From Methylobacterium sp. E-065 (lineage in GTDB: Bacteria > Pseudomonadota > Alphaproteobacteria > Rhizobiales > Beijerinckiaceae), in assembly GCF_022829605.1 (NCBI RefSeq), contig NZ_JAKSYD010000199.1, positions 1-33,119 on the forward strand: a stretch of DNA of 33,119 bases, written 5' to 3'. The translations under genes were made by a program, and so were the position numbers. Positions 7,336 to 14,086 of the stretch are shown piece after piece. The notes under the pieces are model-generated. The model had not been told where the DNA came from and did not search any database. It saw only the letters and a program-made list of their open reading frames with translations. The stretch's first letter is position 1. Every line of letters starts with the position of its first letter.

Positions 7336-8103
7336 TCACCCCTCCTCGATCACGCTGAACCAGGACTCGTCCTCGACTACCCGGAAGCGGGAGAGCCGCA
7401 GGGTCTGTGAGCGCTCGGCGGCCTCGTCCCGGCACTTGAGGACGTGGACGGCCCGGTTGACCACCTGCAGATTCGGCGCGCCCCAGTATGCGAGGAGGTC
7501 CGGCCAGGGACGGGTGCGGTGCTCCCGCCAGACCTGATAGAGCGGCAGGGCGTGATCGACCTCGGCGGCGCGCAGCAGCCGCTTGCCGGAGGTCGCGCAG
7601 CGATGCCGCTGACGAAGCTTCAGCGCCCGGACCTGCGCGTGCGGGGCGAGCCAGAACTTCCAGGCCGTGACACAGGCCGCATGCCAGCCGGCCCTGGCGT
7701 TGGGCGTACCGCCGCCCCAGAGATCCCGGTGCCAGCCGAACCGGTAGACCGGCTGGCCGCAGATGCAGCAGGCGCCGCGGCCGCGGGCGAAGGCGGGATC
7801 CCGAAAGGGCGCGGGCGGTGTCCGGAAACTGCCGGTGCGCCCCTCCCCCGAGCCGTCACGGCCGATCTGCCACGTCCAGCCCTCCGGCGTGCCGGAGCGG
7901 GCCGCCAGGGCGCGGGCGAGCCGGTCAGCCCGGAGAACATGGCTGCGCCAATAGCTCTCCACGGCGAGGCGCGGCGTCGGCGGAGTTAGGGGCCGCGCCA
8001 GGGCGTGCCGGAGGACCGGGACGGGGAAGACCGGCGGCAGCGCCCGCTCCAGTCGCGCCCGAGCCTGCACGTTCCGAAGGGTGCGCCACTGCGATGTCGT
8101 CAT
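7336..8103 (-). CDS. HNH-like protein with extra cysteines, unknown role
   Basis: This encodes 255 residues. A central cysteine cluster (C112, C113 and C115 in ACCICGQ, then H141 and C144) could bind zinc. After it comes a pattern close to the HNH nuclease fold: C169 in RCATSGKR, VDH at 182-184, PNLQVVNR at 210-217 and H220 in AVHVLKC. The order D-H, N, H with flanking cysteines fits a beta-beta-alpha metal site. The first 100 residues are basic, Arg-rich and unassigned. No signal peptide or membrane segment is seen. The start at 8103 is the first ATG giving a clean frame; an in-frame upstream extension would run into the parS-like site. The gene is divergent from the dehydrogenase at 8330. 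I call the fold likely and the biological job unknown; it is not next to methylase or phage genes. Confidence 0.7.
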   Translation of the reverse strand: MTTSQWRTLRNVQARARLERALPPVFPVPVLRHALARPLTPPTPRLAVESYWRSHVLRADRLARALAARSGTPEGWTWQIGRDGSGEGRTGSFRTPPAPFRDPAFARGRGACCICGQPVYRFGWHRDLWGGGTPNARAGWHAACVTAWKFWLAPHAQVRALKLRQRHRCATSGKRLLRAAEVDHALPLYQVWREHRTRPWPDLLAYWGAPNLQVVNRAVHVLKCRDEAAERSQTLRLSRFRVVEDESWFSVIEEG

Positions 8104-8182
8104 CCCGGTCGGTGCTACTAGAATGCGGGCGGGACCGCGATGACGCCGCCGCCACAGGGGTTGTCGCATAGGGTAAACGCAA

Positions 8183-8198
8183 TGTTTCCCGTGAAACA
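8183..8198. other. parS-like ParB binding site
   Basis: TGTTTCCCGTGAAACA matches the chromosomal parS consensus TGTTTCACGTGAAACA at 15 of 16 positions. The palindrome extends one base each side (8182-8199) with a single mismatched pair. It lies in the intergenic region between two divergent genes, as expected for a centromere site. ParB spreads from parS to segregate the chromosome, and such sites cluster near the replication origin. No other copy was seen in this window. Confidence 0.65.
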
Positions 8199-8329
8199 TC
8201 GACGGCCTGGACGCACCTGAAGCAGCGCGGCCTCCAGAGTGCTCGTTGCCACCGTGCCAGGCGGGTCTTAGGACGACCGGGCTTGAAGCGCTCGCACCCG
8301 TCCCTCCGGGTCGGCCAAGGATATCCGCC

Positions 8330-9310
8330 GTGCTCACCGGTCCGTGCCTCATCGTCCAGCCGATCCACGCGGCGGGTCTCGATCGGCTGCGCGCGGCCGG
8401 GCTTGAGCCGCGCGCAGCCCGCGGCACCGACGCCGAGACCCTGGCCCGCGACGTCGCCGGCTGCGTCGCGGTCATCACCCGCAACACCGGCTTCCCGGCC
8501 GAGGCCATCGCGGCGGCAACGGAGCTGCGGGTGATCGGCGTGCACGGCACCGGCACCGATCACGTGGCCAAGGCGGCGGCGAGCGAGGCCGGCATCGTGG
8601 TGGTCAACACCCCCGGCGCCAACGCCGTCTCGGTGGCCGAGCACACGCTGGCGCTGATCTTCGCCCTGGCGAAGGCCCTGCCGGGGGCCGACCGGTCGGT
8701 CCGGCAGGGCGACGACAGCTTCAAGTTCACCACCCGCTTGGTCGAGCTCGCCGGCCTCACCCTCGGCCTCGTCGGGTTCGGGGCGATCGGGCAGGCCACG
8801 GCCCGGCTCGGCGGCGCCCTCGGCCTGCGGGTCCTGGCCTACGGACCGAGCCGCCCGGAAACGGATTTCGCCACGGCCGGCGCCCTGCGCGCCACCTCGG
8901 TGGAGGCGGTGCTGGCAGAGGCCGACATCGTCTCGCTGCACCTGCCGCTCACGCCCAGCACACGCGGATTGATCGGCCGGGAGCAGTTCGCCCGGATGAA
9001 GCGAGGCGCGTTCCTGATTAACACCAGCCGTGGCGGCCTGATCGACGAGGCGGATCTGATGGACGCCCTGGAGGCCGGCACGATCGCCGGCGCCGGGCTC
9101 GACGTCTTTGCGCAGGAGCCGCTGCCCGGAGGCCATCCCCTCGCCGACCAAGAGCGGGTCATCCTCACGCCCCATGTCGGCGGCTCGACCGAGGCTGCCC
9201 TGATCCGTACCGCCGAGACCGCCGCGACCCGGGTCATCGACGTGTTGGCCGGTCGTCATCCCGGCGGACTGGTCAACCCGGAGATCTGGGATCGGCGGCG
9301 CGGGGTGTGA
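8330..9310 (+). CDS. D-2-hydroxyacid dehydrogenase (NAD-dependent)
   Basis: This encodes a 326-residue oxidoreductase of the D-isomer specific 2-hydroxyacid dehydrogenase family, cytoplasmic, reducing a 2-oxoacid or oxidising a 2-hydroxyacid with NAD(P). The nucleotide-binding motif is GFGAIG (149-154). The catalytic set is R234 in NTSRGGLIDE, E263 in FAQEPLP and H282 in LTPHVGGST. The start is a GTG at 8330 with AAGG nine bases before it; an earlier in-frame start at 8246 adds residues with no family match. It is shorter than SerA and lacks the ACT regulatory domain, so 3-phosphoglycerate, hydroxypyruvate or glyoxylate are all possible substrates. In a methylotroph a hydroxypyruvate reductase role would be attractive, but the sequence does not settle it. 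Confidence 0.88.
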   Translation: MLTGPCLIVQPIHAAGLDRLRAAGLEPRAARGTDAETLARDVAGCVAVITRNTGFPAEAIAAATELRVIGVHGTGTDHVAKAAASEAGIVVVNTPGANAVSVAEHTLALIFALAKALPGADRSVRQGDDSFKFTTRLVELAGLTLGLVGFGAIGQATARLGGALGLRVLAYGPSRPETDFATAGALRATSVEAVLAEADIVSLHLPLTPSTRGLIGREQFARMKRGAFLINTSRGGLIDEADLMDALEAGTIAGAGLDVFAQEPLPGGHPLADQERVILTPHVGGSTEAALIRTAETAATRVIDVLAGRHPGGLVNPEIWDRRRGV

Positions 9311-9411
9311 GACAGCTCCGTGCCGGGCGGGCTCGACATACTGAGGCATGACGTCAAAGCATGGAGGCTATGAAAGCGCGTGGTCCGCATGCCTTTCGGC
9401 GCGTCGAGCCA

Positions 9412-9440
9412 TTGCCTACCGCACTGCGATATCCTATCTG
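9412..9440 (+). promoter_or_regulatory. Promoter of the first small RNA
   Basis: TTGCCT (9412-9417), a 17-base spacer and TATCTG (9435-9440) make a good -35/-10 pair. The expected start, about seven bases on, coincides with the first hairpin of the RNA at 9447. Confidence 0.6.
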
Positions 9441-9446
9441 TGCATT

Positions 9447-9537
9447 GCGGGATGGCGATGGCGTCGCCCTCCCGCTGCCCTTCTTGGGCGTTTCCTCCCT
9501 AGACTTCGGGCCGCTCCTTCGGGAGTGGCCTTTTTTG
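9447..9537 (+). ncRNA. Alpha-r8/MmgR-like small RNA, copy 1
   Basis: The architecture is three hairpins with an unpaired anti-Shine-Dalgarno stretch. Stem 1 pairs GCGGGA (9447-9452) with TCCCGC (9470-9475) and continues inside with GGCGA/TCGCC. Stem 2 pairs GCCC (9477-9480) with GGGC (9486-9489). The unpaired TTTCCTCCCT follows at 9491-9500. The terminator stem GGCC-G-CTCC/GGAG-T-GGCC ends at 9530 before six T. As I recall it, the decamer UUUCCUCCCU between hairpins is the hallmark of the alphaproteobacterial alpha-r8 (MmgR, Rfam suhB) family. It lies between the dehydrogenase and a small membrane protein gene, with its own promoter, so it is a stand-alone trans-acting RNA likely to block ribosome binding sites. 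Confidence 0.8.
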
Positions 9538-9628
9538 TTTTCGGACCTGATCCAACGTCGGCTGCCGTTCTCGGAACACTATTAAACAGTCAAGCGGAAC
9601 CGGGAGCTTGACCGTACGTTTTCCCGTC

Positions 9629-10102
9629 ATGAAATACGCCCGCCCTATCCTCGTAACCACGGTCCTTGCCGTATTCGGGCTGGGCGTGGCGACTCAGAAC
9701 CTGCATTCACGCGATCGCAACGCGCCGGCACGGCCCGTCGCGGTCGCCGAATCGATCAAGCCGGTGGCCTGGATCGATCCGCCGGCCCGCGGCACCCCCG
9801 AGATTATCCCGGCACCCGCATCGGTGCAGCCGGGGCTCCAGACCGCCGCCGCAACCCCACCGGCTGCGACAGCTCTCCCCATCGAACCGCCCCGCAGCAG
9901 CGCGAACCACCGGGGGAAGGCAGCGGAGCGGAAGAACCGATCCAGGGTTGCCCATCTAAATCGTCCCACCCGCGCCCGCACCGCTGCAGTCGATCCCGCC
10001 GTGATGCCGCAACCTGCGCCTCGGCCGACACCGGACGCGTCGGGGCGGATCGATCCGATCGGCGACATCCTGCGCGGCCTCGGATTCGGCCGCGACAGCT
10101 GA
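9629..10102 (+). CDS. Membrane-anchored Pro/Ala/Arg-rich protein, unknown
   Basis: This encodes about 157 residues. An N-terminal hydrophobic segment (ILVTTVLAVFGLGVAT, residues 6-21) is a signal anchor or uncleaved signal. The remainder is low complexity, rich in Pro, Ala and Arg, with a basic patch in the middle and a short C-terminal motif, GDILRGLGFGRDS. No domain is recognised. The ATG at 9629 starts directly before the hydrophobic segment; an in-frame TTG at 9608 is an alternative, and neither has a well-spaced Shine-Dalgarno. It ends 10 bases before the convergent cupredoxin gene. Codon use looks like its neighbours, so I consider it a real but poorly conserved envelope protein. Confidence 0.6.
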   Translation: MKYARPILVTTVLAVFGLGVATQNLHSRDRNAPARPVAVAESIKPVAWIDPPARGTPEIIPAPASVQPGLQTAAATPPAATALPIEPPRSSANHRGKAAERKNRSRVAHLNRPTRARTAAVDPAVMPQPAPRPTPDASGRIDPIGDILRGLGFGRDS

Positions 10103-10112
10103 TCCGCGCCTC

Positions 10113-10475
10113 CTACTCGACGTGGATGGTCAGCTTCATCTTCGGATGAATGCCGCACTGGATCACGAAATCTCCCGGCTCGACCAGCGTCAGCCGTGTC
10201 TCGGTGCCGGGCTCCTGATCGCCGGCATCGAACGAGAACCGATCCGCTTCGATGAAGGCATGGTGGGTGAAGCTCTCATCGCCGTTGCGCAGGGTGATCG
10301 TGTCGCCCCGCCGGAGATACAGGTCGGTGGGCGCATAGTGGCGGCCTTTCTGCAGCACGATCCGGGCCGCGGTCGATAGGGTCGCCCGCGCGGTTTCCAG
10401 CGCTGCGCCGGTGGCTGCGAGGGTGAGCGTACCGACAATGAGGACGGAACGCAGGCGCCTGCTGGCAGGGGGCAT
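10113..10475 (-). CDS. Periplasmic cupredoxin (amicyanin/plastocyanin-like)
   Basis: This encodes a 120-residue blue-copper-type electron carrier. A signal peptide covers about residues 1-30. The single cupredoxin domain keeps a type 1 copper site: a histidine at FTHHAF (H71 or H72), then C107, H110 and M113 in QCGIHPKMKL. The Cys-x2-His-x2-Met spacing is that of amicyanin. It would move single electrons in the periplasm between a dehydrogenase and a cytochrome. No methylamine dehydrogenase or oxidase gene is adjacent, so its partner is unknown. It is convergent with the gene ending at 10102 and is followed upstream by 135 bases before the LysR stop. A copper-storage or sensing role is an alternative. 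Confidence 0.88.
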   Translation of the reverse strand: MPPASRRLRSVLIVGTLTLAATGAALETARATLSTAARIVLQKGRHYAPTDLYLRRGDTITLRNGDESFTHHAFIEADRFSFDAGDQEPGTETRLTLVEPGDFVIQCGIHPKMKLTIHVE

Positions 10476-10610
10476 GATGGCGTCCGCGATGACATCGAAG
10501 GGACCCGCACGATCCGGCTCGCTGACCGGGTGTTCGGACTCTGTTGCAGTGCATGGTGAGGGATGCCCGTGAACGAATCGATACGACGATCGTTCAAATT
10601 TGAGCGAGCC

Positions 10611-11606
10611 TCAGAAATCTAACCCATGTTTTACTGTATGTACCTGGTTCTCAACAGTATTCACGTCTAAATCCACGACCTCGTGAGCGCAGTCGCAGGC
10701 CGCGAGGGCGCGGCCCACGTGCTCGCGGAACACCCGGACCCGGGCGGGCAGCTCGCGACCGGCCAGGGTGACGGCGCGCAGGGCTGCACCCCGGGTCGCC
10801 CAGGGGGCCAGCACGCGCTGGAGCTGACCCGCCGCCACGGCCCGGGCGGCGACGAGGCTGGGGAGATGGCCGATCCCGGCGCCCGCCAGGGTCAACCGGA
10901 GCGCGGTGGCGAAATCGCTGACGCGGATCGCCGGGTTCACGGAGAGCGGCTCGGTGCGGCCCTGGCCGTCGGTCAGCGCCAGCGCCGCCGCGCCGAAGCG
11001 TTCGCGGGCCAGGATCAGGTCGTGATCGTGCAGGGCGGCGAGGTCCGCCGGGGCCGGCCGGCGCAGCAGGTAGGCGGGGGCGGCGTAGAGGGCCGCCGTC
11101 AGCGTCGCCAGGACGACGGCGCGATAGCCGGTCTCCTCGGCGCTGCCGAGCCGCAGGGCGAGGTCGATCCGGTTGGCCGCCAGATCGAGGCGCGCGTCGG
11201 TGTTCAGCATCTCCACGGTGATCTGCGGATAGGCCTCGCGGAAGCTCGCGATGATCTCGGGCATCACCTCGATGCCGAAATCGATCGAGGTGGTGATCCG
11301 CAGGTGCCCGGCCGGCACCGTCCGGGCATCGCGGGCGGTCTCGGCGGCCTCGTCGAGGAGGGTCAGGCTCTCCTGCGCCTTGGCGTAGAAGGCGAGACCC
11401 TCGGCGGTCGGCGAGACCGCCCGGGAGGTCCGCGCCATCAACCGGACACCGAGTGCCCGCTCCAGCCGCGAGATCCGCCGGCTGACGCTGCCCTTGGTCT
11501 CCCGCAGGCTGGCCGCCGCGGCCGTGACCGTGCCGAGATCGACGACCGTGCAGAACGCCCGCACATCGTCCAGCCCGCCGCGGAAGGTTTCCGTTTTCGC
11601 AACCAT
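10611..11606 (-). CDS. LysR-family regulator, divergent from yceI operon
   Basis: This encodes a 331-residue LysR-type transcription factor. The N-terminal winged helix (about residues 10-68) reads VRAFCTVVDLGTVTAAAASL, then SVSRRISRLERALGVRL. The co-inducer domain follows (GHLRITTSIDFGIEVMP onward). The ATG at 11606 is chosen because the HTH begins about ten residues later. The last 20 or so residues, coded by AT-rich DNA from 10611 to about 10672, run past the usual end of the family and may be a read-through extension. It is divergent from the first yceI gene, 101 bases apart, so control of that operon is the simple guess. No clear T-N11-A palindrome was found between them. Confidence 0.9.
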   Translation of the reverse strand: MVAKTETFRGGLDDVRAFCTVVDLGTVTAAAASLRETKGSVSRRISRLERALGVRLMARTSRAVSPTAEGLAFYAKAQESLTLLDEAAETARDARTVPAGHLRITTSIDFGIEVMPEIIASFREAYPQITVEMLNTDARLDLAANRIDLALRLGSAEETGYRAVVLATLTAALYAAPAYLLRRPAPADLAALHDHDLILARERFGAAALALTDGQGRTEPLSVNPAIRVSDFATALRLTLAGAGIGHLPSLVAARAVAAGQLQRVLAPWATRGAALRAVTLAGRELPARVRVFREHVGRALAACDCAHEVVDLDVNTVENQVHTVKHGLDF

Positions 11607-11707
11607 GGGGTTCCGGATAGCAGGCTCAACCGGGGCCGTGAACGGGGCTACACGGCTGCTGCGGCGCAACGAATCGCGCTCGACCGTCTGCTCTGCAGGA
11701 GACACCA

Positions 11708-12316
11708 TTGAAGTCGATTCTCGCCTCCGGCCTTCTGGCCCTGCTGGTCGCCACCCCAGTTCTGGCTCAGACCCCGCCGACCCGCGATCCCGCCCAGATC
11801 CAGGCCGGCACCTACGCGGTCGATCCGGGCCACACCCAGGTCGGCTGGCGCGTGTCCCATATGGGCTTCTCGAACTACGCCGGCGGCTTCTCGGACGTGT
11901 CGGGCACGCTGGAGCTGCAGCCGAAGAACCCGGCCGCCGCCAAGCTATCGGTGAAGATCCCGGTCGCCTCGGTGACGACCACCAGCGCCAAGCTCACCGA
12001 CGAGCTGAAGGGCGACCAGTGGCTCGACGCCGCCAAGTTCCCCGACATGACCTTCGTGTCCACCAAGGTCGCCCCCGCGGGCAAGGACCACGCGAAGGTG
12101 ACGGGTGACCTGACGCTCCACGGCGTGACCAAGCCGGTGACGCTCGACGTCACGCTGGTCGGCGCCGGTGTGAACCCGCTGAGCAAGAAGGTCACGGTCG
12201 GCTTCGAGGCCACCGGCACGCTCAAGCGCTCGGAATTCGGGGTGAAGACCTACGTGCCGCTCATTGGCGACGAGTTGCACCTCACCATCGCGGGCGCCTT
12301 CGAGAAGCAGGACTGA
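11708..12316 (+). CDS. YceI-family periplasmic lipid-binding protein, copy 1
   Basis: This encodes a 202-residue secreted lipocalin-like protein of the YceI family, which binds long polyisoprenoids such as quinones. The signal peptide is MKSILASGLLALLVATPVLAQ. The domain begins AGTYAVDPGHTQVGWRVSHMGFS and keeps the family motifs GDLTLHGVTKPVTL and RSEFGVKTYVPLIGDEL. The start is a TTG at 11708, with AGGAGA (11697-11702) well spaced before it. It is the first of three genes, followed 16 bases later by a cytochrome b561 and then a second YceI, the same kind of pairing as yceJ-yceI in E. coli. Redox-linked isoprenoid handling at the periplasmic face is inferred. Confidence 0.92.
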   Translation: MKSILASGLLALLVATPVLAQTPPTRDPAQIQAGTYAVDPGHTQVGWRVSHMGFSNYAGGFSDVSGTLELQPKNPAAAKLSVKIPVASVTTTSAKLTDELKGDQWLDAAKFPDMTFVSTKVAPAGKDHAKVTGDLTLHGVTKPVTLDVTLVGAGVNPLSKKVTVGFEATGTLKRSEFGVKTYVPLIGDELHLTIAGAFEKQD

Positions 12317-12332
12317 TCGGAAAGGATCCGCC

Positions 12333-12938
12333 ATGGCGAACGGGGTTTCCGCGCGGCGGTACTCCGCCGTGGCGATCCTGCTGCACTGGGCGAGCGCGCT
12401 CTGCGTGCTCGTCCTGATCGGCCTCGGCCTGACCATGACGCACGCGGCCCTGGCGCCGCTTCGCCAATTCCAGCTCTACCAGTGGCACAAGTCCGTCGGC
12501 GTCACGGTGCTGGCGCTGACCGCCCTGCGCGTCCTCTGGCGCCTGACCCACCGGCCGCCGCCGCACCCGGCCGGGATGCCGGCGCGGGAGCGCCGCGCGG
12601 CCGGGGCGGCGCATGCCCTGCTCTACCTGCTCCTCGTCGGGCTGCCCCTGACCGGCTGGGCAGTGGTGTCGCTGTCGCCGTTCAACATCCCGACGGTGCT
12701 GTACGGGATCGTGCCCTGGCCACACCTACCGCTGGCGGGCCTCGTCCCGGACCCGGCCGCCGCCGAGGGGATCCTGAAGCAGGTCCACGCCCTGGGGGCG
12801 TGGTTTCTGGCGGCTTTGCTCGCCGTCCACGTGGCGGCGGCCCTGCGCCACCACCTCCTCCTGCGCGATGACGTGCTGCGCCGGATGCTGCCGGGGCACC
12901 CTCTGTCGCCCGCCCCCACCGTGGAGCCGACCCAATGA
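12333..12938 (+). CDS. Cytochrome b561 of the yceI operon
   Basis: This encodes a 201-residue four-helix membrane cytochrome of the b561 family. The heme histidines fall at AILLHWASA (helix 1), YQWHKSVG (before helix 2), AAHALLYLL (helix 3) and KQVHALGAWF with AVHVAAALRHH (helix 4). The start is the ATG at 12333 after GGAAAGGA. Its stop shares four bases (ATGA, 12935-12938) with the next yceI gene, so the two are coupled. Flanked on both sides by YceI proteins, it probably exchanges electrons with an isoprenoid quinone carried by them; that is inference from gene order. Confidence 0.92.
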   Translation: MANGVSARRYSAVAILLHWASALCVLVLIGLGLTMTHAALAPLRQFQLYQWHKSVGVTVLALTALRVLWRLTHRPPPHPAGMPARERRAAGAAHALLYLLLVGLPLTGWAVVSLSPFNIPTVLYGIVPWPHLPLAGLVPDPAAAEGILKQVHALGAWFLAALLAVHVAAALRHHLLLRDDVLRRMLPGHPLSPAPTVEPTQ

Positions 12939-13498
12939 ACACGCGTCACCTCTGCCTGCTCGCGGCGCTGCAGGTCGCGGCCCTGCCGGCAGCGGCCGCA
13001 GAATGGGCGGTGGATCCGGGCAAGAGCGTGATCCGGTTCTCCGGCGTGCAGGTCGGTGTCCCATTCACCGGGCGGTTCGAGCGGTTCAAGGCCGCGGTGG
13101 ATTTCGACCCCGCCAAGCCCGAGGCAGGGCATGCGCTCGTGCTGGTCGACCTCGCCAGCGCGCGAACCGGGGACGTCCAGCGCGACCAGGCCCTGCCGCA
13201 GAAGGACTGGTTCGACGTCAAGGCGGCGAGCGAGGCGCGCTTCGAAGCGACCCGCTTCGTCGACAAGGGACAGGGCGACTACGCGGCGATCGGAACGCTG
13301 ACGATCCGCGGCACGAGCCGGCCCGTGACACTGCCGTTCCACCTGACCCTGGACGGCGGCGCGGCGCACGCCACCGGGCGCGTCGGCCTCATCCGCACCG
13401 AATTTGGCGTCGGTCAGGGCGCCTGGGCGTCGGGGCAGTGGGTGGCGCTCGATGTGGGGGTCGAGGTCGACATCGTCGCGACGACGTCCGGCCACTGA
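12935..13498 (+). CDS. YceI-family periplasmic lipid-binding protein, copy 2
   Basis: This encodes 187 residues: a signal peptide (MNTRHLCLLAALQVAALPAAAA) followed by a YceI beta-barrel domain that opens with EWAVDPGKSVIRFSGVQVGVPFTG. The family motif IGTLTIRGTSRPVTLPF is clear. It differs enough from the first copy to be an old duplication with a separate ligand or partner. Its ATG overlaps the cytochrome stop. It is the last gene of the operon; the convergent acetyltransferase gene ends nine bases away, with no terminator hairpin of note between them. Confidence 0.9.
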   Translation: MNTRHLCLLAALQVAALPAAAAEWAVDPGKSVIRFSGVQVGVPFTGRFERFKAAVDFDPAKPEAGHALVLVDLASARTGDVQRDQALPQKDWFDVKAASEARFEATRFVDKGQGDYAAIGTLTIRGTSRPVTLPFHLTLDGGAAHATGRVGLIRTEFGVGQGAWASGQWVALDVGVEVDIVATTSGH

Positions 13499-13507
13499 GG
13501 CGGCCCT

Positions 13508-14086
13508 TTACCCCGGCCGGTCCTCCGATCCGGTCCCCAGCGCTCGCTGCACCATCACGCTGTCGGCCCAGTGGCCGTACTTGAACGCCACCGCCCGCAG
13601 GAAGCCGACCCGCTCGAAGCCGCAGGCCTCGTGGAGGCGCAGCGAGGCCTCGTTCTCAGCGTCGATGTAGCCGATGATCTGCCGGTAGCCCCCCGCCGCG
13701 CAGGCCTCGACCAGCGCAGGCAGCAACCGCCGGCCGATCCCCGCGTGCAGGTGGTCGGGATGCACGTAGATCGAGTGCTTGAGCGTGTAGCGATAGGCCG
13801 GGCGCTTCCGGAACGGCACCGCGTAGGCGTAGCCCGCCACCACGCCGCCGCGGTCGGCCACGAGGTGCGGCAGGCGCTTCTTGCGCATCGACTTGCGCCG
13901 TCGCTTCAGGTCGTCGGGCAGGAGGCGGGCCTCCTCGAAGGCCCCGACATCGCCCACGCCCTTGCCGATATGGTGTTCGTAGATCGCCACCATCGCCTCG
14001 AGATCCGCGTCCGAGGAGGCGCGGATGACGATGTCGGGGCTGGGCCGCGCAGCAAGCGGCCCGGGGGGCTCGACCTCGATTTCCAT
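13508..14086 (-). CDS. GNAT acetyltransferase (phosphinothricin acetyltransferase-like)
   Basis: This encodes 192 residues with one GNAT domain from about residue 19. The acetyl-CoA motif A is at about 108-123 (VHPDHLHAGIGRRLL), followed by IGYIDAENEASLRLHEACGFERVG, the typical motif B. These patterns match the phosphinothricin/methionine-sulfoximine acetyltransferase branch, which acetylates small amines or amino-acid analogues. Its ATG overlaps the decarboxylase stop by one base (TGATG), with GAGGG just before, so it is translated from the same message as the decarboxylase. Acetylation of the amine product is a possible link but not shown. N-terminal residues 1-18 are Pro-rich and probably disordered. 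Confidence 0.88.
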   Translation of the reverse strand: MEIEVEPPGPLAARPSPDIVIRASSDADLEAMVAIYEHHIGKGVGDVGAFEEARLLPDDLKRRRKSMRKKRLPHLVADRGGVVAGYAYAVPFRKRPAYRYTLKHSIYVHPDHLHAGIGRRLLPALVEACAAGGYRQIIGYIDAENEASLRLHEACGFERVGFLRAVAFKYGHWADSVMVQRALGTGSEDRPG

